A stretch of 64,000 bases of DNA from Hippopus hippopus (GCA_946811185.2 OX328096.1:68571345-68635344); one strand, 5' to 3'. Shown: positions 10,579-20,227, counted from the first letter of the stretch. Made by a program: numbers and translations. The notes: a model not told the origin generated them from the letters alone.

Positions 10579-10797
10579 CCCTTTCCCAAACGACAAAATT
10601 TTGGACTAGACCAAATTTAGAGTGTCTGCAGACAACAATTTGAATGTACCAAAAATGGAAATTTCTTTGTTTGATCGTGTAGTTCTCAGTTTTACACAAT
10701 GGTTTCTAGATCTACCTAATCATGTACCAGTTGAGCCAAATTGAAATTGCATCCTGCAAATGATTTCAAATTAGATGAGTAAAATTTAAAGAGTTAA
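10575..10797. mobile_element. TM1 foldback form, A-side at both ends
   Basis: Left A-side CAAAATTTTGGACTAGACC, degenerate hairpin near 10670-10710, then an inverted A-side (TTGAGCCAAATTGAAATTGC, GCAAATGATTTCAAATTAGA) and TTAAAGAGTTAA. No B-side is present. Confidence 0.7.
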
Positions 10798-11104
10798 GGG
10801 AAAGGCAACAATTGACATTGAATATATATATAAGATGAAAGATCTCAACAAACCGGTCATATACAGTAGCTCTGAAGTTCAGGAAATTGTACAGAATGAG
10901 ACAATCTTAGTAAATGATTGATGTTTAATTTCATAACCATTGTGATGGCTTTTGACATTAAAAATTTTACTGAGATTCTAAAAAAAATCCAAAACCCCAG
11001 CTCACATCTTTGGTTATAATTAATTCAGTATCTAAACATATATCTGTCAAAATTTGATTTAAAACTTTGGTTTGTATTTATATTCATTTTACTTCAGTAA
11101 AATT
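10798..11104. other. No gene seen
   Basis: AT-rich sequence of the transposon interior; nothing recognised. Confidence 0.4.
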
Positions 11105-11752
11105 CCCCTGCGAAATTTGACCATCATTGACCACGCTTCACTATAGTCTTGAAACAATGGTTAATCATGGTGAACCATGGTTTTAACATTTACAACAAAT
11201 GGCACTATCGCCAAAAAGCATGGTCACGTCTAAACAGTGGTTGATCATGGTTGACCATGGTAAACATAATTCAAATTTGACCATTGCTAACCATGGTTTT
11301 AACCATGGTAAAACACAGTCTATAGACAGTGGTAAAACATTGTTAAGCATTGTCTGGACAGTGGCAACCATGTTTCAAAAACTGCTTGACCATGGTTTGA
11401 CCAGTATTGTGTGCTATACCTGGGCCAAAACTTTACATGAACCCTTTCATAAATATATCTTTTTAGAATTATATTTGGTTTAAAGCCAAAAGCCTAATTT
11501 TTTGGAAATTATGCCCCTGACAAAATCTGAAGAGTAAAAAGACAAGTACCAATGACTGAAATATTGCTAATTGCGGACTGGTTTTTGGTGGATGCATGTG
11601 ATTAATCAAAGTTCAAGTTGAAAGCTTTACTGCCCAAAACTAAAAATCAACATAAGTAAACAAAACAGCAGTTTCACCAGTTGCAAAGATTTTTTTCAAA
11701 TATTGTCTGCTATTAAGTGAAATGTTGTCTGTATTAGTAAGAAAAATGCTAT

Positions 11753-11971
11753 GAATTCTTTACCAGAAAACAAAATTTCAAACAAGACTAAGTTAAAAGC
11801 AACTGCAGACGATGAATAGAATGTTCCCTACAACACAAAATTTGCTTTTCCTATGGACTGAAAACACTGTGGAAGAAGGAGAATATGCTGGTTCTTCTTT
11901 TCTTTCAATGTTTTTGAAAAGCTTTCTCTCTTTGGGTAGTTAAAACTAGGGATCGTGTGGTAAAAGGTTAA
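11753..11971 (+). mobile_element. TM1 MITE, hairpin tip lost
   Basis: ATTCTTTACCAGAAAACAAAATTTC start, GCAACTGCAGACGATGAAT, arms without the central GGTAACCAGC, GGGATCGTGTGGTAAAAGG-TTAA. Confidence 0.75.
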
Positions 11972-12007
11972 AATACAGCATATTATTATCAGTCACCATT
12001 TCAACAT

Positions 12008-12475
12008 CTAGTGTTTGTTTTTTATATTTCTTCTGAACAGCTTGAACCTTCTTTGTTATATCTGTATCCTTCATGCAGTATGCCTTCTTTAAAAATTTAG
12101 AAAGGATTCCATATGACTGGATTTTAAATTTCGGTTTTGCAGAGTTGCACTATTTGCCTTGTGGCCAGACACACAGTGGGAAATGATGTCATCTTTGCTG
12201 AGTAGGGACAGCATAAGAGTGTGGCTAGCCTCCAATTCATTTTTGATACGTTTTATTTTGGCCCTTAACTCTGTCTTGGGGAAACCATTAAAGGTTACTT
12301 CTTGGCTTGGCTTGGGTGTTACAGGATCGTCGGGTCTGCTGTCTCTAGGTTTCTCAGATGAAGAGCTTGGTTCAAGTTTTTTTTTTTTGTGATTTGGCTA
12401 GTGGTTCTAAAACATCTTTAACCCTTCTCTTTAAATGGCAAAATTCCTTCCTGCAGTTTCTTAAATTCTCTCCTT
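12008..12475 (-). pseudogene. BEN-domain protein relic, frameshifted
   Basis: On the minus strand a coding-like reading starts near 12475 (RREFKKLQEGILPFKEK), shifts frame near 12420 (VKDVLEPLAKSQKKK) and again at the A-run 12381-12392, then runs from SSSEKPRDSRPDDP through FPKTELRAKIKRIKNELEAS and LLSKDDIISHCVSGHK to a TAA near 12090; one more shift continues as LKKAYCMKDTDITKKVQAVQ. The segments match the BEN-domain pattern: L..llskeei.ncsvsGk, then a helix, then ..itkkVqavqkky. At least three frameshifts make it a pseudogene or a decayed transposon passenger. It lies inside the inner 4.4 kb TIR element. Confidence 0.7.
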
Positions 12476-12567
12476 GTTATTACATCACTGTAAATGTAAA
12501 TAAACATGTATATAGTACTGATTAGCTGTAAGCACATCTAGAAATTGTCCACTCGGTAGCTCAGTAT

Positions 12568-12796
12568 TTAACCTTTACCACACAGCAAAAATTTAAGACT
12601 AGTCCAAATTGAATGCATTTGCATGCATTAATTTAAATGTAGCTCAACTGATAGTATCTTTTTCTGACAGCAGAAAACATTGTGGGAAAAGGATAAAAAT
12701 GCTGGTTACCAGCATTTTTTCATTTTCTCACAATGTTTTTAAATGCCTGCCTTCCTCAGGGTCATTAAAACTCTGGATTGTGTGATAAGGAGTTAA
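12568..12796 (+). mobile_element. TM1 MITE, full length
   Basis: TTAACCTTTACCACACAGC, AGACTAGTCCAAATTGAATG, intact hairpin, CAGGGTCATTAAAACTCTGG, TTAA. Confidence 0.85.
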
Positions 12797-12929
12797 GGAC
12801 AAAGGGACACTTCACATTTTTTTTTGTATGGTAGGTATTTAATATAGACAAGATTTCAAACTCCTAAACTGGCATTTTACACTGAAATTTACAATTAGCA
12901 GCTACAAGGTATTTCCTTGAAATGAAATA

Positions 12930-13127
12930 CCCTGCCGAAGAGGATCTTTTTTAATGGAATCATAGTGGGAAAAGGAAAATTGCTTGTGACAAGCTATTAC
13001 TTCTTTCCCCTATTTTTTTCTATCCTACCTGAGAATTCAATTTATTCAGGCTTTAAATTGTCTGACATCTGCACCTCCTCTCAATTTTGAAGTTGGCAAT
13101 TTTGTCTTCTGGTAAAGAGTAAAGGTT
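12930..13127 (-). mobile_element. TM1 MITE, diverged
   Basis: CCGAAGAGGATC B-side remnant, TAGTGGGAAAAGG arm, weak hairpin tip, CTTCTGGTAAAGAGTAAAGG end. Confidence 0.55.
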
Positions 13128-13337
13128 GAAACCATGGTGGAAAAAGGAAAAACTGCTAATAATGACTATTTTCTCTTTTCTCCACAAGATTTTTGTATGT
13201 TTTCTACCTCCGGCTGGTATAAGAATGGCAATATGTCACAAACTAACAGGAAAACTGACATTTTAAAGTAATTTTCCAAGTCCAAGGCACCAGGAATTGC
13301 TAGCAATTTGGACAGGTCTTTGGTTTTGATAAAGAGT
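13128..13337 (-). mobile_element. TM1 MITE, diverged
   Basis: ATGGTGGAAAAAGGAAAAACTG arm, TCCACAAGATTTTTG, CAATTTGGACAGGTC and GATAAAGAGTTAA end. Confidence 0.5.
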
Positions 13338-13340
13338 TAA

Positions 13341-14243
13341 TAAATCAAAATGGAAATGATGAATTCAATAAAAAATTGATATTTTCAATGTTGACTCTAT
13401 GTCCTTCAAAATCATAATCGACTTGTCTGACATCTGAAACTAAACAGATGCTGTTAACTCTACAATCCTTACTTATACAATACTGTTGTTATGGTTGTAA
13501 AGGAAGTTAGACCATCCACTTGTAAAACTTAATATTTATCAAGACAATGTCACATGATAACTGGATTGGTAAGAATCTGTATTTCAGAGCTTTCTGAAAA
13601 TTTTTTCTAGAGCAACTCCCCCAGAGGGACGAGCAAAATGGAAAACTTAATTGTCCTACATTTGGGTTCACTCATCCCACAGGGGAAAATAAACAAACAG
13701 TTTTACATAACTGATATTTATTTCATAAAAAAAGTCAAAAGAGTAAGAAAAATTTGAAAAACAACACATTATAAGAGTTCTTAAAGTTATTAAGAAAATT
13801 TGTTCAGATACAGCTTCGTATGTCAGACATTCTTTTCGGGAAAAGCAGACGATTCGGACATGACTAAAACGCGGACAGACCGTAGCATCTGAAAGACCCT
13901 TTTTTGTCGTTGAAAAAAAAAGACTGGATCTAAATGCATTGAAAAAAACTTGCTTTATTAATTGAAATTTACCATCTTTCATTCGATACTGATTAATGTT
14001 AGGCTCTTTGAGGTGGAGTTTTAACGATACACCAGACATGGGAAATCGTGCACGAAAATGCAAGACAAATACGAGTTCCACTAACAACCGACCAGTACAT
14101 TCTCCAATCGCAGATCTATAAACTTGCATAATCGCAATGCTAATAAAACTCTCAAAATATGTGAAATTCATCGAATTAAAGACATACCTTTCGATTCTTT
14201 GTTGTGATGCAGCCGGACAGCGTTTAGTTGTAGCGCCAAAAAA
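13341..14243. other. Sequence upstream of candidate exon 1
   Basis: No coding region supported; the long minus-strand open frame here has no recognisable domain. Relative CpG content rises from ~13830 to 14240 (GATTCGGACATGACTAAAAC, GCAGCCGGACAGCG), compatible with a promoter region for the ATG at 14244. No TATA box was identified with confidence. Confidence 0.3.
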
Positions 14244-14397
14244 ATGGCGGACCAATCAGTGTCACTCATGGCTGAGATTCTCGCGGAAAATTTAGGATGG
14301 TACCCGCTTTTCAAAGGAAACCGTGATATCGAAGTGCGTGATATGGAATCCAGCCGAAGTTATATTTCCGGAGATCAAAGTTTCGACAACTCGAAAG
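14244..14397 (+). CDS. Candidate first coding exon, unknown protein
   Basis: ATG in good context (CCAAAAAAATGGCGGAC) opens a 51-codon reading MADQSVSLMAEILAENLGWY...FKGNRDIEVRDMESS...YISGDQSFDNSK, ending at AAAG|GTAAAA, a plausible 5' splice site after one base of the next codon (phase 1). The exon is richer in CpG than its surroundings. The next candidate exon (34444) begins with the two bases needed to complete that codon (Glu). Both exons contain a D-M-E...S-(R/K)-S-x-I-S-G-D motif. I do not recognise the family. Oddity: it lies inside the TIR-bounded block 8833-15824, so it may be transposon-delivered or captured rather than ancestral. Confidence 0.45.
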
Positions 14398-15104
14398 GTA
14401 AAACTTGTTTAAAAAATTATTTAAACACACAATCTGTGTTAATTGACAAGACAGCATATGAAATCAAACTTCACATTTATTTTATGGTATCATAGTCACA
14501 GCTGTTTTAATCATAATCATGATTTCTAGTGATAAAACGAGTTTCGTGCACAGCATTGGATGCTACTGTACCGAATTACAGTAATTTCGACAATCGGTCA
14601 TTTAGACCAGGGATCATACATAATACAGAATCCCTCTTTAGACATCCGTTTTTTTTCGACACTATTTGGTCATTTCGACCGCCGGTAATTTTTTTTTTTT
14701 GCAAAATTTGGTCATTTTGACTCCAGATGTTTTCTCATAGCATATTGGATAACTCCTTTTCCTAGAATTAAATTACTTTAAACATTTTCATTGTCATACT
14801 ACTAAAATTTAGTTTTAGAGAGTGATCAAACAAGTGTTTTTGAGCTTTACTTAAATAATTCTGTGTTGGGAAAATGTATCGGAATTAATTGATATGTATG
14901 TGCCTCAATATTTGTTTGATTTTGGTTTGTATTGATTTTGGTTTGTAATAATGAAGATTTTTGACCATCCCTTACAGATCTAACAAAGTTGGCAGTAGAT
15001 TTTTTCCCATGTTTTTGTCATGATACTTTAGCGAAAATAATTTACACAAATACCTGTGATTTCTAGGTATAAAAAGTTTTGAAAGTTACAATCTCTCATG
15101 TTCA
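14398..15104. other. No gene seen; start of putative intron
   Basis: AT-rich, with poly-T runs; short repeats GGTCATTT(C/T)GAC near 14578-14720 but no recognised element. Confidence 0.4.
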
Positions 15105-15824
15105 GTAATAACCATGGTAGACAGTGCATTTGTGTTAAAACCAAGACTATTCGATTCCTTGATTCAAAGTACTTTTTCATCAGTATAGTAGAAAGCCAAA
15201 TTCTCAAAGTAAACCATTTATATAACTGTAATAAAAACCATGGTTGACCATGGTTTCAAATCTAATCAGAAATGAAAAGCAGGTCTGACCATGTTTTGAC
15301 TTGTACACAACATTTGAAACCATGCTTGACCATGGTTTTAACTAGGGACCATGCTTAACCCTTGTCAAGAGACAGAACCATGGTCATCTTTTTTTTGAAA
15401 AGTATGATTAGACCATGTTTGACCATCGTCAACAATGCTTAGCAAGGACAAACTGCTTTGAGCATAGTTAACCATGCAATAGTTAACTATTGTCCATTTT
15501 TTGCAGGGGTTGGTTCAGAAATGGTAATTCAATGACTTTCAATGGTCTCATGTGAATACAAATACATGGCCTCCCAAACTTGAAATAAATGGTTGAACAG
15601 ACTAAATGGCATACTAATGGTATTTCAATGGTCTGTTCTCATTCATACCATTAAAGCTACCATTAGATATACATTTTTATAGAAAATGCAAAATCAATGG
15701 AGAGTTAAACATTGAAATCAGACTATTTTAAGGCCATTTCAATGGTTTTTGCTGAGAAAAGGGCTTTTCAATAGTCTTTTAAGGCTCTTTAAATGAATTT
15801 TTGACCATTTCATTTTGCTAAGGG

Positions 15825-15858
15825 AAGGTCAAAAGTCGTACCACAGAGCCACGCAGGA
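15825..15858 (-). mobile_element. SINE type II, displaced tRNA-like head
   Basis: AAGGTCAAAAGTCGTACCAC AGAGCCACGCAGG; read on the minus strand this is an A-box-containing tRNA head (GTGGCTCTGTGGTACGAC) that joins 8832 when the 7 kb block is removed. Confidence 0.8.
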
Positions 15859-15897
15859 CCCCTGTGTACATTATTTACTGAGCTACTGGGCTCAGTG
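15859..15897 (-). mobile_element. SINE type I, displaced head remnant
   Basis: ACCCCTGTGTACATTATTTA CTGAGCTACTGGGCTC, the head of the SINE whose body is at 8440-8650, including a repeat of ACCCCTGTGT from 8607. Confidence 0.65.
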
Positions 15898-15953
15898 ACA
15901 TGAAATTAATCAACAGAGCAAGTGACATAGTTTGTTTGATTTAAAAAAGAAAA

Positions 15954-16048
15954 GTGAATTATTTCCACTTACATGAAATAACAAATTTCGGGAAAAAAAG
16001 TGAGTTATTTCCATGAACATGAAATAACAAATTTTGGAAACTTTCAAG
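15954..16048. repeat. Two-copy tandem duplication, ~47 bp
   Basis: GTGAATTATTTCCACTTACA...AAATAACAAATTT and GTGAGTTATTTCCATGAACA...AAATAACAAATTT, adjacent. Confidence 0.7.
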
Positions 16049-16132
16049 AGCAATCTAATGGAAGCTTTGAAGAGTCAACCCATTATCATAGAGAATCAAC
16101 CTCTTACATCCCCCGGTTTTTTGAAAATCTCC

Positions 16133-16442
16133 CAAGTTGATTGATTGTATGATGTTTAACACCATTTTCAACATTATTTCAATTATATCGTGGCGGCCAG
16201 TACACCTATTCATGCTTTCCTGGAGTTTCTTTTACCAGTACTCTGGACAACATTCTTTCCAAGCCACTGGCTGCTTTCCCACACAAGCATCATCGAAATG
16301 ATGATCGGCGGTGAGAGAGGAATTAATCCTGTCGCAATGACTATCGTTAATCCTCGGAAAGAAATTGGTTGAGCTGGGGATCGAACCAGAAATCTCCTGT
16401 TCTTGAGTCCTGTAGGCTACTGACTGCACAACTGGGGCGCAG
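16133..16442 (-). mobile_element. SINE type I, full length
   Basis: Minus orientation: head with GGTTCGATCCC-like B box near 16380, body GCTGCTTTCCCACACAAGC, tail GTTGATTGATTG. Flanked by an 11-bp target duplication TGAAAATCTCC (16122-16132 and 16443-16453). Confidence 0.9.
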
Positions 16443-16560
16443 TGAAAATCTCCTTGGAGAAGGAGCGTTAATTTTGTGCCTGTAAATATAGGCAAGTTTA
16501 TTTGTATACCTTTTCTTTTTACATTGTTTTGCGATAACAAAAAAATTAACTTTCATTTCC

Positions 16561-16662
16561 AAAATTCTTTACTGGACAACAAAATTTCAGACTTATTCCA
16601 AATGGAAAACATTAGCAGACGACAAAATAAATGTGCCTTGGATGATGAAATTCGTCTTTTAA
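16561..16662 (+). mobile_element. TM1 half copy (A-side only)
   Basis: ATTCTTTACTGGACAACAAAA, GCAGACGACAAAATAAATGT, stops at ATTCGTCTTTTAA where another copy begins. Confidence 0.75.
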
Positions 16663-16922
16663 CCCATTACAACACAACAAAATTTCAGACTCTATTCATA
16701 TGGAAAGCATTTTGTAGAGGAGAAACTAAACTTTGCTCAAATGATGAGATTCGTTTTTGATAGGGTAGAAAATATTGTTTGAAAAGGAGAAAGTGCTGTT
16801 TCTCCTTTTCCCACATTTTTTTTATCATATCAAAGACAAATCTCATGTTTTGACAAAAAATTTAACTTGTCTGCAAAATTAAATGCTTTAATATGGACAA
16901 GTCTCAAATTTTGTCATCTGGT
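16659..16922. mobile_element. TM1 foldback form, A-side at both ends
   Basis: TTAACCCATTACAACACAAC A-side, shortened hairpin (GTGCTGTTTCTCC), then an inverted A-side (TGTCTGCAAAATTAAATGCT, GGACAAGTCTCAAATTTTG) and CTGGTAA end. Confidence 0.8.
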
Positions 16923-17150
16923 AACCCTTTACCACACAATGACGACTTTTAAGCGACCCAGAGGAAGAAGCCTTTTGAAAACATTGTGGGAAAAGGAGAA
17001 AAATGCTGGTAACCAGCATTTTCTCCTTTTCCCACAAAGTTTTCTACCATATCAAAGAAAATTGCTTCTTTTGAGCCACTATGAAATTGTTGTCTGCAAA
17101 TGCTTTCAATTTGGATAGGTCTAAAATTTTGCCGTGTGGTAAAGGGCTAA
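16922..17150 (-). mobile_element. TM1 MITE, full length
   Basis: TAACCCTTTACCACACAATG, GACCCAGAGGAAGAAGCC, intact hairpin, GCCGTGTGGTAAAGGGCTAA. Confidence 0.88.
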
Positions 17151-17368
17151 AGGGTTAGCAGGCAACGAAATTTCAGATTAAATCCACATTGAAAACATAA
17201 AATGTTGCAGATAACGAAATAAATGCTCCTCAAATGATGAAATTTGTCTTTTAAGTGATAGAAAACATTGTGTGGAATCTGAGAAAACGCTGGTTACCAG
17301 CATTTTCTACTTTTCACACAATGTTTCTTAAAGCCTTCTTTAAACAAAGGATAATTGAAGGAATTAAA
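17151..17368 (+). mobile_element. TM1 MITE, diverged
   Basis: GGGTTAGCAGGCAACGAAATT start, internal GTCTTTTAAGTGATAG (contains a TTAA), hairpin CGCTGGTTACCAGC, B-side shortened, end ATTAAACC. Confidence 0.7.
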
Positions 17369-17414
17369 CCTTTACCAAATAATTTTGAGGTTTAACGACC
17401 ATGTGGAAGAAAGC
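17366..17414 (-). mobile_element. TM1 fragment (B-side only)
   Basis: TTAAACCTTTACCAAATAAT...GACCATGTGGAAGAAAGCC, cut where the next copy starts. Confidence 0.65.
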
Positions 17415-17643
17415 CTAAACCCTATACCACACAATCCCGACTTTTAACGACCCTGAGAAAGAAGCCTTTTGAAAACATTGTGGGAAAAGGAGAAAATGCT
17501 GGTAACCAGCATTTTCTCCTTTTCCCACAATGTTTTCTACCTTTGCCAGAACAAATTTACATTTTCAGTCACATTTATTTTTTTGTCTGCAAATGCTTCC
17601 AATTTGGACAGGTCAACATTTTTGTTGTGTGGTAAAGAGTTAA
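17415..17643 (-). mobile_element. TM1 MITE, near-consensus
   Basis: ACCCTATACCACACAATCCC, GACCCTGAGAAAGAAGCC, perfect hairpin, GTCTGCAAATGCTTCCAATT, GTGGTAAAGAGTTAA. Confidence 0.92.
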
Positions 17644-17644
17644 A

Positions 17645-17817
17645 AAGCATTTTTGGTACAGGAGAAAATACTGGTATCCAAGAATTTTTCCTTTTCCCAC
17701 AATGTTTTCAGCTCAATAATTGATAAATCAGATATTTGAGCCATTTTAATTTATCGTCTGTAAATACTTTCAGTTTTGACAAGTTTAAAATGTTGTCGTC
17801 GTCTGGTAAAGAGTTAA
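17645..17817 (-). mobile_element. TM1 MITE, B-side lost
   Basis: Begins in the hairpin (GGAGAAAATACTGGTATCC), A-side present, ends GTCTGGTAAAGAGTTAA. Confidence 0.75.
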
Positions 17818-18240
17818 GTGGTTTTCCTGGTAGTGTCTCTCTTGGGTTTTCGCTATATGTCTGAAAATAACCATTACTGTACCGGCTATATTTAGACCTA
17901 TCTAAAACTGGGTCAGATTGCGTATAGGACAAAAATATGACGGAATGGATCGAAAATATGAAAAACACTGGGAACAAGGAAACAACTGCTCTATTTCCTA
18001 CAGTTTTTTACGTACTGTCATCGTTCTTCTAGTCTGTGTATGGTAAATGACTGAAGTGGTTTGGGATTGCGTGAGTATTGGGGAAATACAGGACATTCTA
18101 AACATAACAATAATAACGTCCTTGAAGTCTGATCTGCTTATAGTACATCAGGCCTTGACTTCTAATGGCCATTCAACATTGTAGTTTTCAGATAATTTCC
18201 TGTATTGCAGTACTCTAATGAATGATTACTTTCATAACCT
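17818..18240. other. No gene seen
   Basis: Nothing recognised apart from a weak hairpin-like stretch near 17960-18010 (GGAAACAACTGCTCTATTTCC). Confidence 0.4.
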
Positions 18241-18475
18241 TTAACCCTCTACCAAATGATAAAATTATGGACATTTCCAAATTAAAAACATTTGCAGTCA
18301 TCATGACAAACAATTGTGACCCTAAAAATAGAAATTGGCTTTTGGAAGAGTAGAAAGCATTGTGGGAAAAGGAGAAAATGCTGGTTACCAGTATTTACTC
18401 CTTTTTCCCACAATGTTTTCAAAATACTTCTTCCGTAGGGTTGTTAAAAAACTGGATTGTTTGGTAAAGGGTTAA
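18241..18475 (+). mobile_element. TM1 MITE, full length
   Basis: TTAACCCTCTACCAAATGAT to TTTGGTAAAGGGTTAA; the end TTAA is shared with the next copy. Confidence 0.87.
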
Positions 18476-18640
18476 CTCCGTACCAAAGGACAAAATTTTA
18501 GACTTGACCAAGTTGAAAGCATTATGGAGATGATTAGTTAATTGTGACACAAATGATTGGACTTGCATCTTAAAGAGTAGTAAACATTGTGGCAATGAAG
18601 TGATTGCTGGTTACAATTTCCAGTCCTCACACTAATTTTT
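18472..18640 (+). mobile_element. TM1 MITE, right part lost
   Basis: TTAACTCCGTACCAAAGGAC, AGACTTGACCAAGTTGAAAG, GTAGTAAACATTGTGGCAATG; breaks off inside the hairpin. Confidence 0.7.
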
Positions 18641-18944
18641 TAGAAGAAAACGTTGAGGTACTGCCATAGCTCCAGTGGTTTCGTCTCGATAGTTGTGCAA
18701 AAACTTTGACTATTTGTAATATCTTTGTTATTACTGAAGATATTAAAAGATCTTAGAGAAGTTGTTCACTATTATATATCAAAAGGGGAACCCATATAAA
18801 AAGGGAAGATAACCATCAAAGTATTTTTGAGTTAAGCCCTTTTTTGACTTATAATTTTCAGTTACGCCCTTTTTGACTTAGAATTTTCAAAGAAAATCAA
18901 GCAATTGCAGCTAAGCGTTGGCACCTGCGTGGGATGCTCTTGTT
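18641..18944 (+). mobile_element. Helentron-like single-monomer element, family D
   Basis: CTGCCATAGCTCCAGTGG...GGGGAACCCATATAAAAAGG...GCAGCTAAGCGTTGGCACC, ending in GGATGCTCTTGTT (18931-18944). Two more copies at 35610 and 36725. The 3' end is a short hairpin followed by CTCTTGTT, as in the other Helentron-like families here. Confidence 0.65.
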
Positions 18945-19095
18945 TATTTCAAGTAAGACCTTGATTGAACAAATTTGCCTCAAAAACAGGCAGCAGTTAC
19001 AATGTTTTATATCCTTGTACCTAAGAAAATAATGTTGATGAGGGCAAATATTCAAATAAGCAACTAGCAAAATTAACTCTGGTACAGAGTGTGAC

Positions 19096-19316
19096 CCAAA
19101 CTCTTTACCACATAATCACAAGTTTTGATGACCCTGACATAGAAAGCTTTTGAAAACACTGTGGGAACCAGCTTAGAACTGGCAAATTTTTCTTTACCCA
19201 TACTGTTTTCTAACCTATCAAAGACAGAAATTATCATTTGAGCTACATTTATTATGTCTGCTGCAAATGCTTTCAATTTGGTGTCGCCCAAATTTTGTCA
19301 TTTGGTAAAGGGTTAA
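19096..19316 (-). mobile_element. TM1 MITE, tip altered
   Basis: ACTCTTTACCACATAATCAC, GACCCTGACATAGAAAGC, hairpin tip replaced by CAGCTTAGAACTGG, ATTTGGTAAAGGGTTAA. Confidence 0.8.
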
Positions 19317-19524
19317 CCCTTTGGCTGCTAAGCTCGACTCGTGGACCTTTTGCGGACAGCGTAGATCAAGATAAGACTGCACAGAACATGCAGTCTGATC
19401 TTGGATCTACACTGTCCGATAAGGAGATATTATTCCCCTAAACGTAACTTTGAAATAGCAATATTTGGGTTTTTACTATCGAATTGAACATTTCATTTTA
19501 GTTATTTAGCAGGATAAAGGTTAA
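19313..19524 (+). mobile_element. TM2 MITE (TTAA), full length
   Basis: TTAACCCTTTGGCTGCTAAGC ... TTAGCAGGATAAAGGTTAA. The centre is a hairpin TGTAGATC/AAGATCAGACTGCA with loop. Shares its left and right TTAA with the neighbouring TM1 copies. Confidence 0.88.
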
Positions 19525-19750
19525 CCCTTCACCAAACAATCCCGGGTTTTCAAGACCCCCGAGAAAGAAGCCTTCTGAAAACTTTGTGGGAAAAGGAGAA
19601 AATGCCAGTAACCAGCATTTTCTCCTTTTCCCACAAAGTTTTCTACCCTTCCGAAAACAAATTTCAATTTTTTAGTCACATTAATTTTGTCATCTGCAAA
19701 TGCTTCCAATTTGGACTAGTCTAAAATTATGTTGTTTGGTAAAGAGTTAA
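19521..19750 (-). mobile_element. TM1 MITE, full length
   Basis: TTAACCCTTCACCAAACAAT to TTTGGTAAAGAGTTAA. Both hairpin arms share ACTTTGTGGG / CCCACAAAGT instead of CATTGTGGG. Confidence 0.92.
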
Positions 19751-19776
19751 AGGAACTTTATTGCATTTGGGATTAG

Positions 19777-20005
19777 TTAACTCTTTACCAAACGACAAAA
19801 GTACAGACTTGTCCAAATTGAAAGCATTTGCAGACGACAAAATAAATGTGATTGAAAAATTGAAATTTGGTTTGGGAAGGGTAGAAAACATTGTGGTGAA
19901 AGGAGAAAATGCTGGTTACCAGCATTTTCTCCTTTTCCCACAATGTTTTCAAAAGGCTTCTTTCTCAAGGTTGTTAAAAGTCGGGATTGTGTGGTAAAGA
20001 GTTAA
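19777..20005 (+). mobile_element. TM1 MITE, near-consensus
   Basis: TTAACTCTTTACCAAACGAC, AGACTTGTCCAAATTGAAAG, full hairpin, GTCGGGATTGTGTGGTAAAG, TTAA at both ends. Confidence 0.94.
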
Positions 20006-20227
20006 GGCTTTCCCAAACAATCCCAATTATTCTCATGATCCTGACATAGAGGCCTTTTGGAAACAATTAGGGAAAAGGAGAAAATGCTGGAAACCAGCAT
20101 TTTCTTCTATTCCCACAATGTTTTCAACCCTTTCCTAAACAAATTTTAATTAGTCACATTTATTTTGTCGTCTGCAAAAGCTTTCAATTTGGATAAGTCT
20201 AAAATTTTGTCGTCTGGTAAAGAGTTA
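20002..20227 (-). mobile_element. TM1 MITE, full length
   Basis: Starts at the TTAA that ends the previous copy; GATCCTGACATAGAGGCC, hairpin tip GGAAACC, GTCTGGTAAAGAGTTA. Confidence 0.85.

Larger units (their letters stand above)
11105..15509. mobile_element. Inner TIR element, 4.4 kb, ACCATGG-rich ends
   Basis: Ends CCCCTGCGAAATTTGACCA (11105) and, inverted, CCCCTGCAAAAAATGGACA (15509), each flanked by TT. Subterminal zones 11130-11420 and 15105-15490 are crowded with GACCATGGTTNAACCATGG-type repeats in mirror orientation. End sequence and 2-bp flank resemble the outer element (CCC-T-GC-AAA-TGA), so both may be one superfamily. The interior holds TM1 copies, a BEN-domain relic on the minus strand and the candidate exon at 14244. 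Confidence 0.6.
8833..15824. mobile_element. TIR-bounded DNA transposon block, ~7 kb, nested
   Basis: Perfect 20-bp TIRs: CCCTTAGCAAAATGAAATGG at 8833-8852 and its complement at 15805-15824, flanked on each side by AA, which is single in the uninterrupted SINE sequence (CCTC-AA-GGTC), hence a 2-bp AA target duplication. Subterminal DNA at 8856-9290 and 15515-15800 is rich in short CCATTGAA/ATGGTNTT repeats. The original element was probably small; much of the interior is later insertions (Helentron-like 9403-10276, TM1 copies, a 4.4 kb related element 11105-15509). No transposase was recognised, so the superfamily is left open. Confidence 0.8.

Noticed and set aside
13668..14255. 195-residue minus-strand open frame opposite candidate exon 1
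   Set aside because: No domain, skewed composition, and it runs antisense across the CpG-rich 5' region; best explained as chance.
19777..20005. Recurrent short frames reading GENAGYQHFLLFPQCFQK in dozens of places
   Set aside because: This is the TM1 hairpin translated; it appears on both strands because the hairpin is palindromic. Not a protein family.
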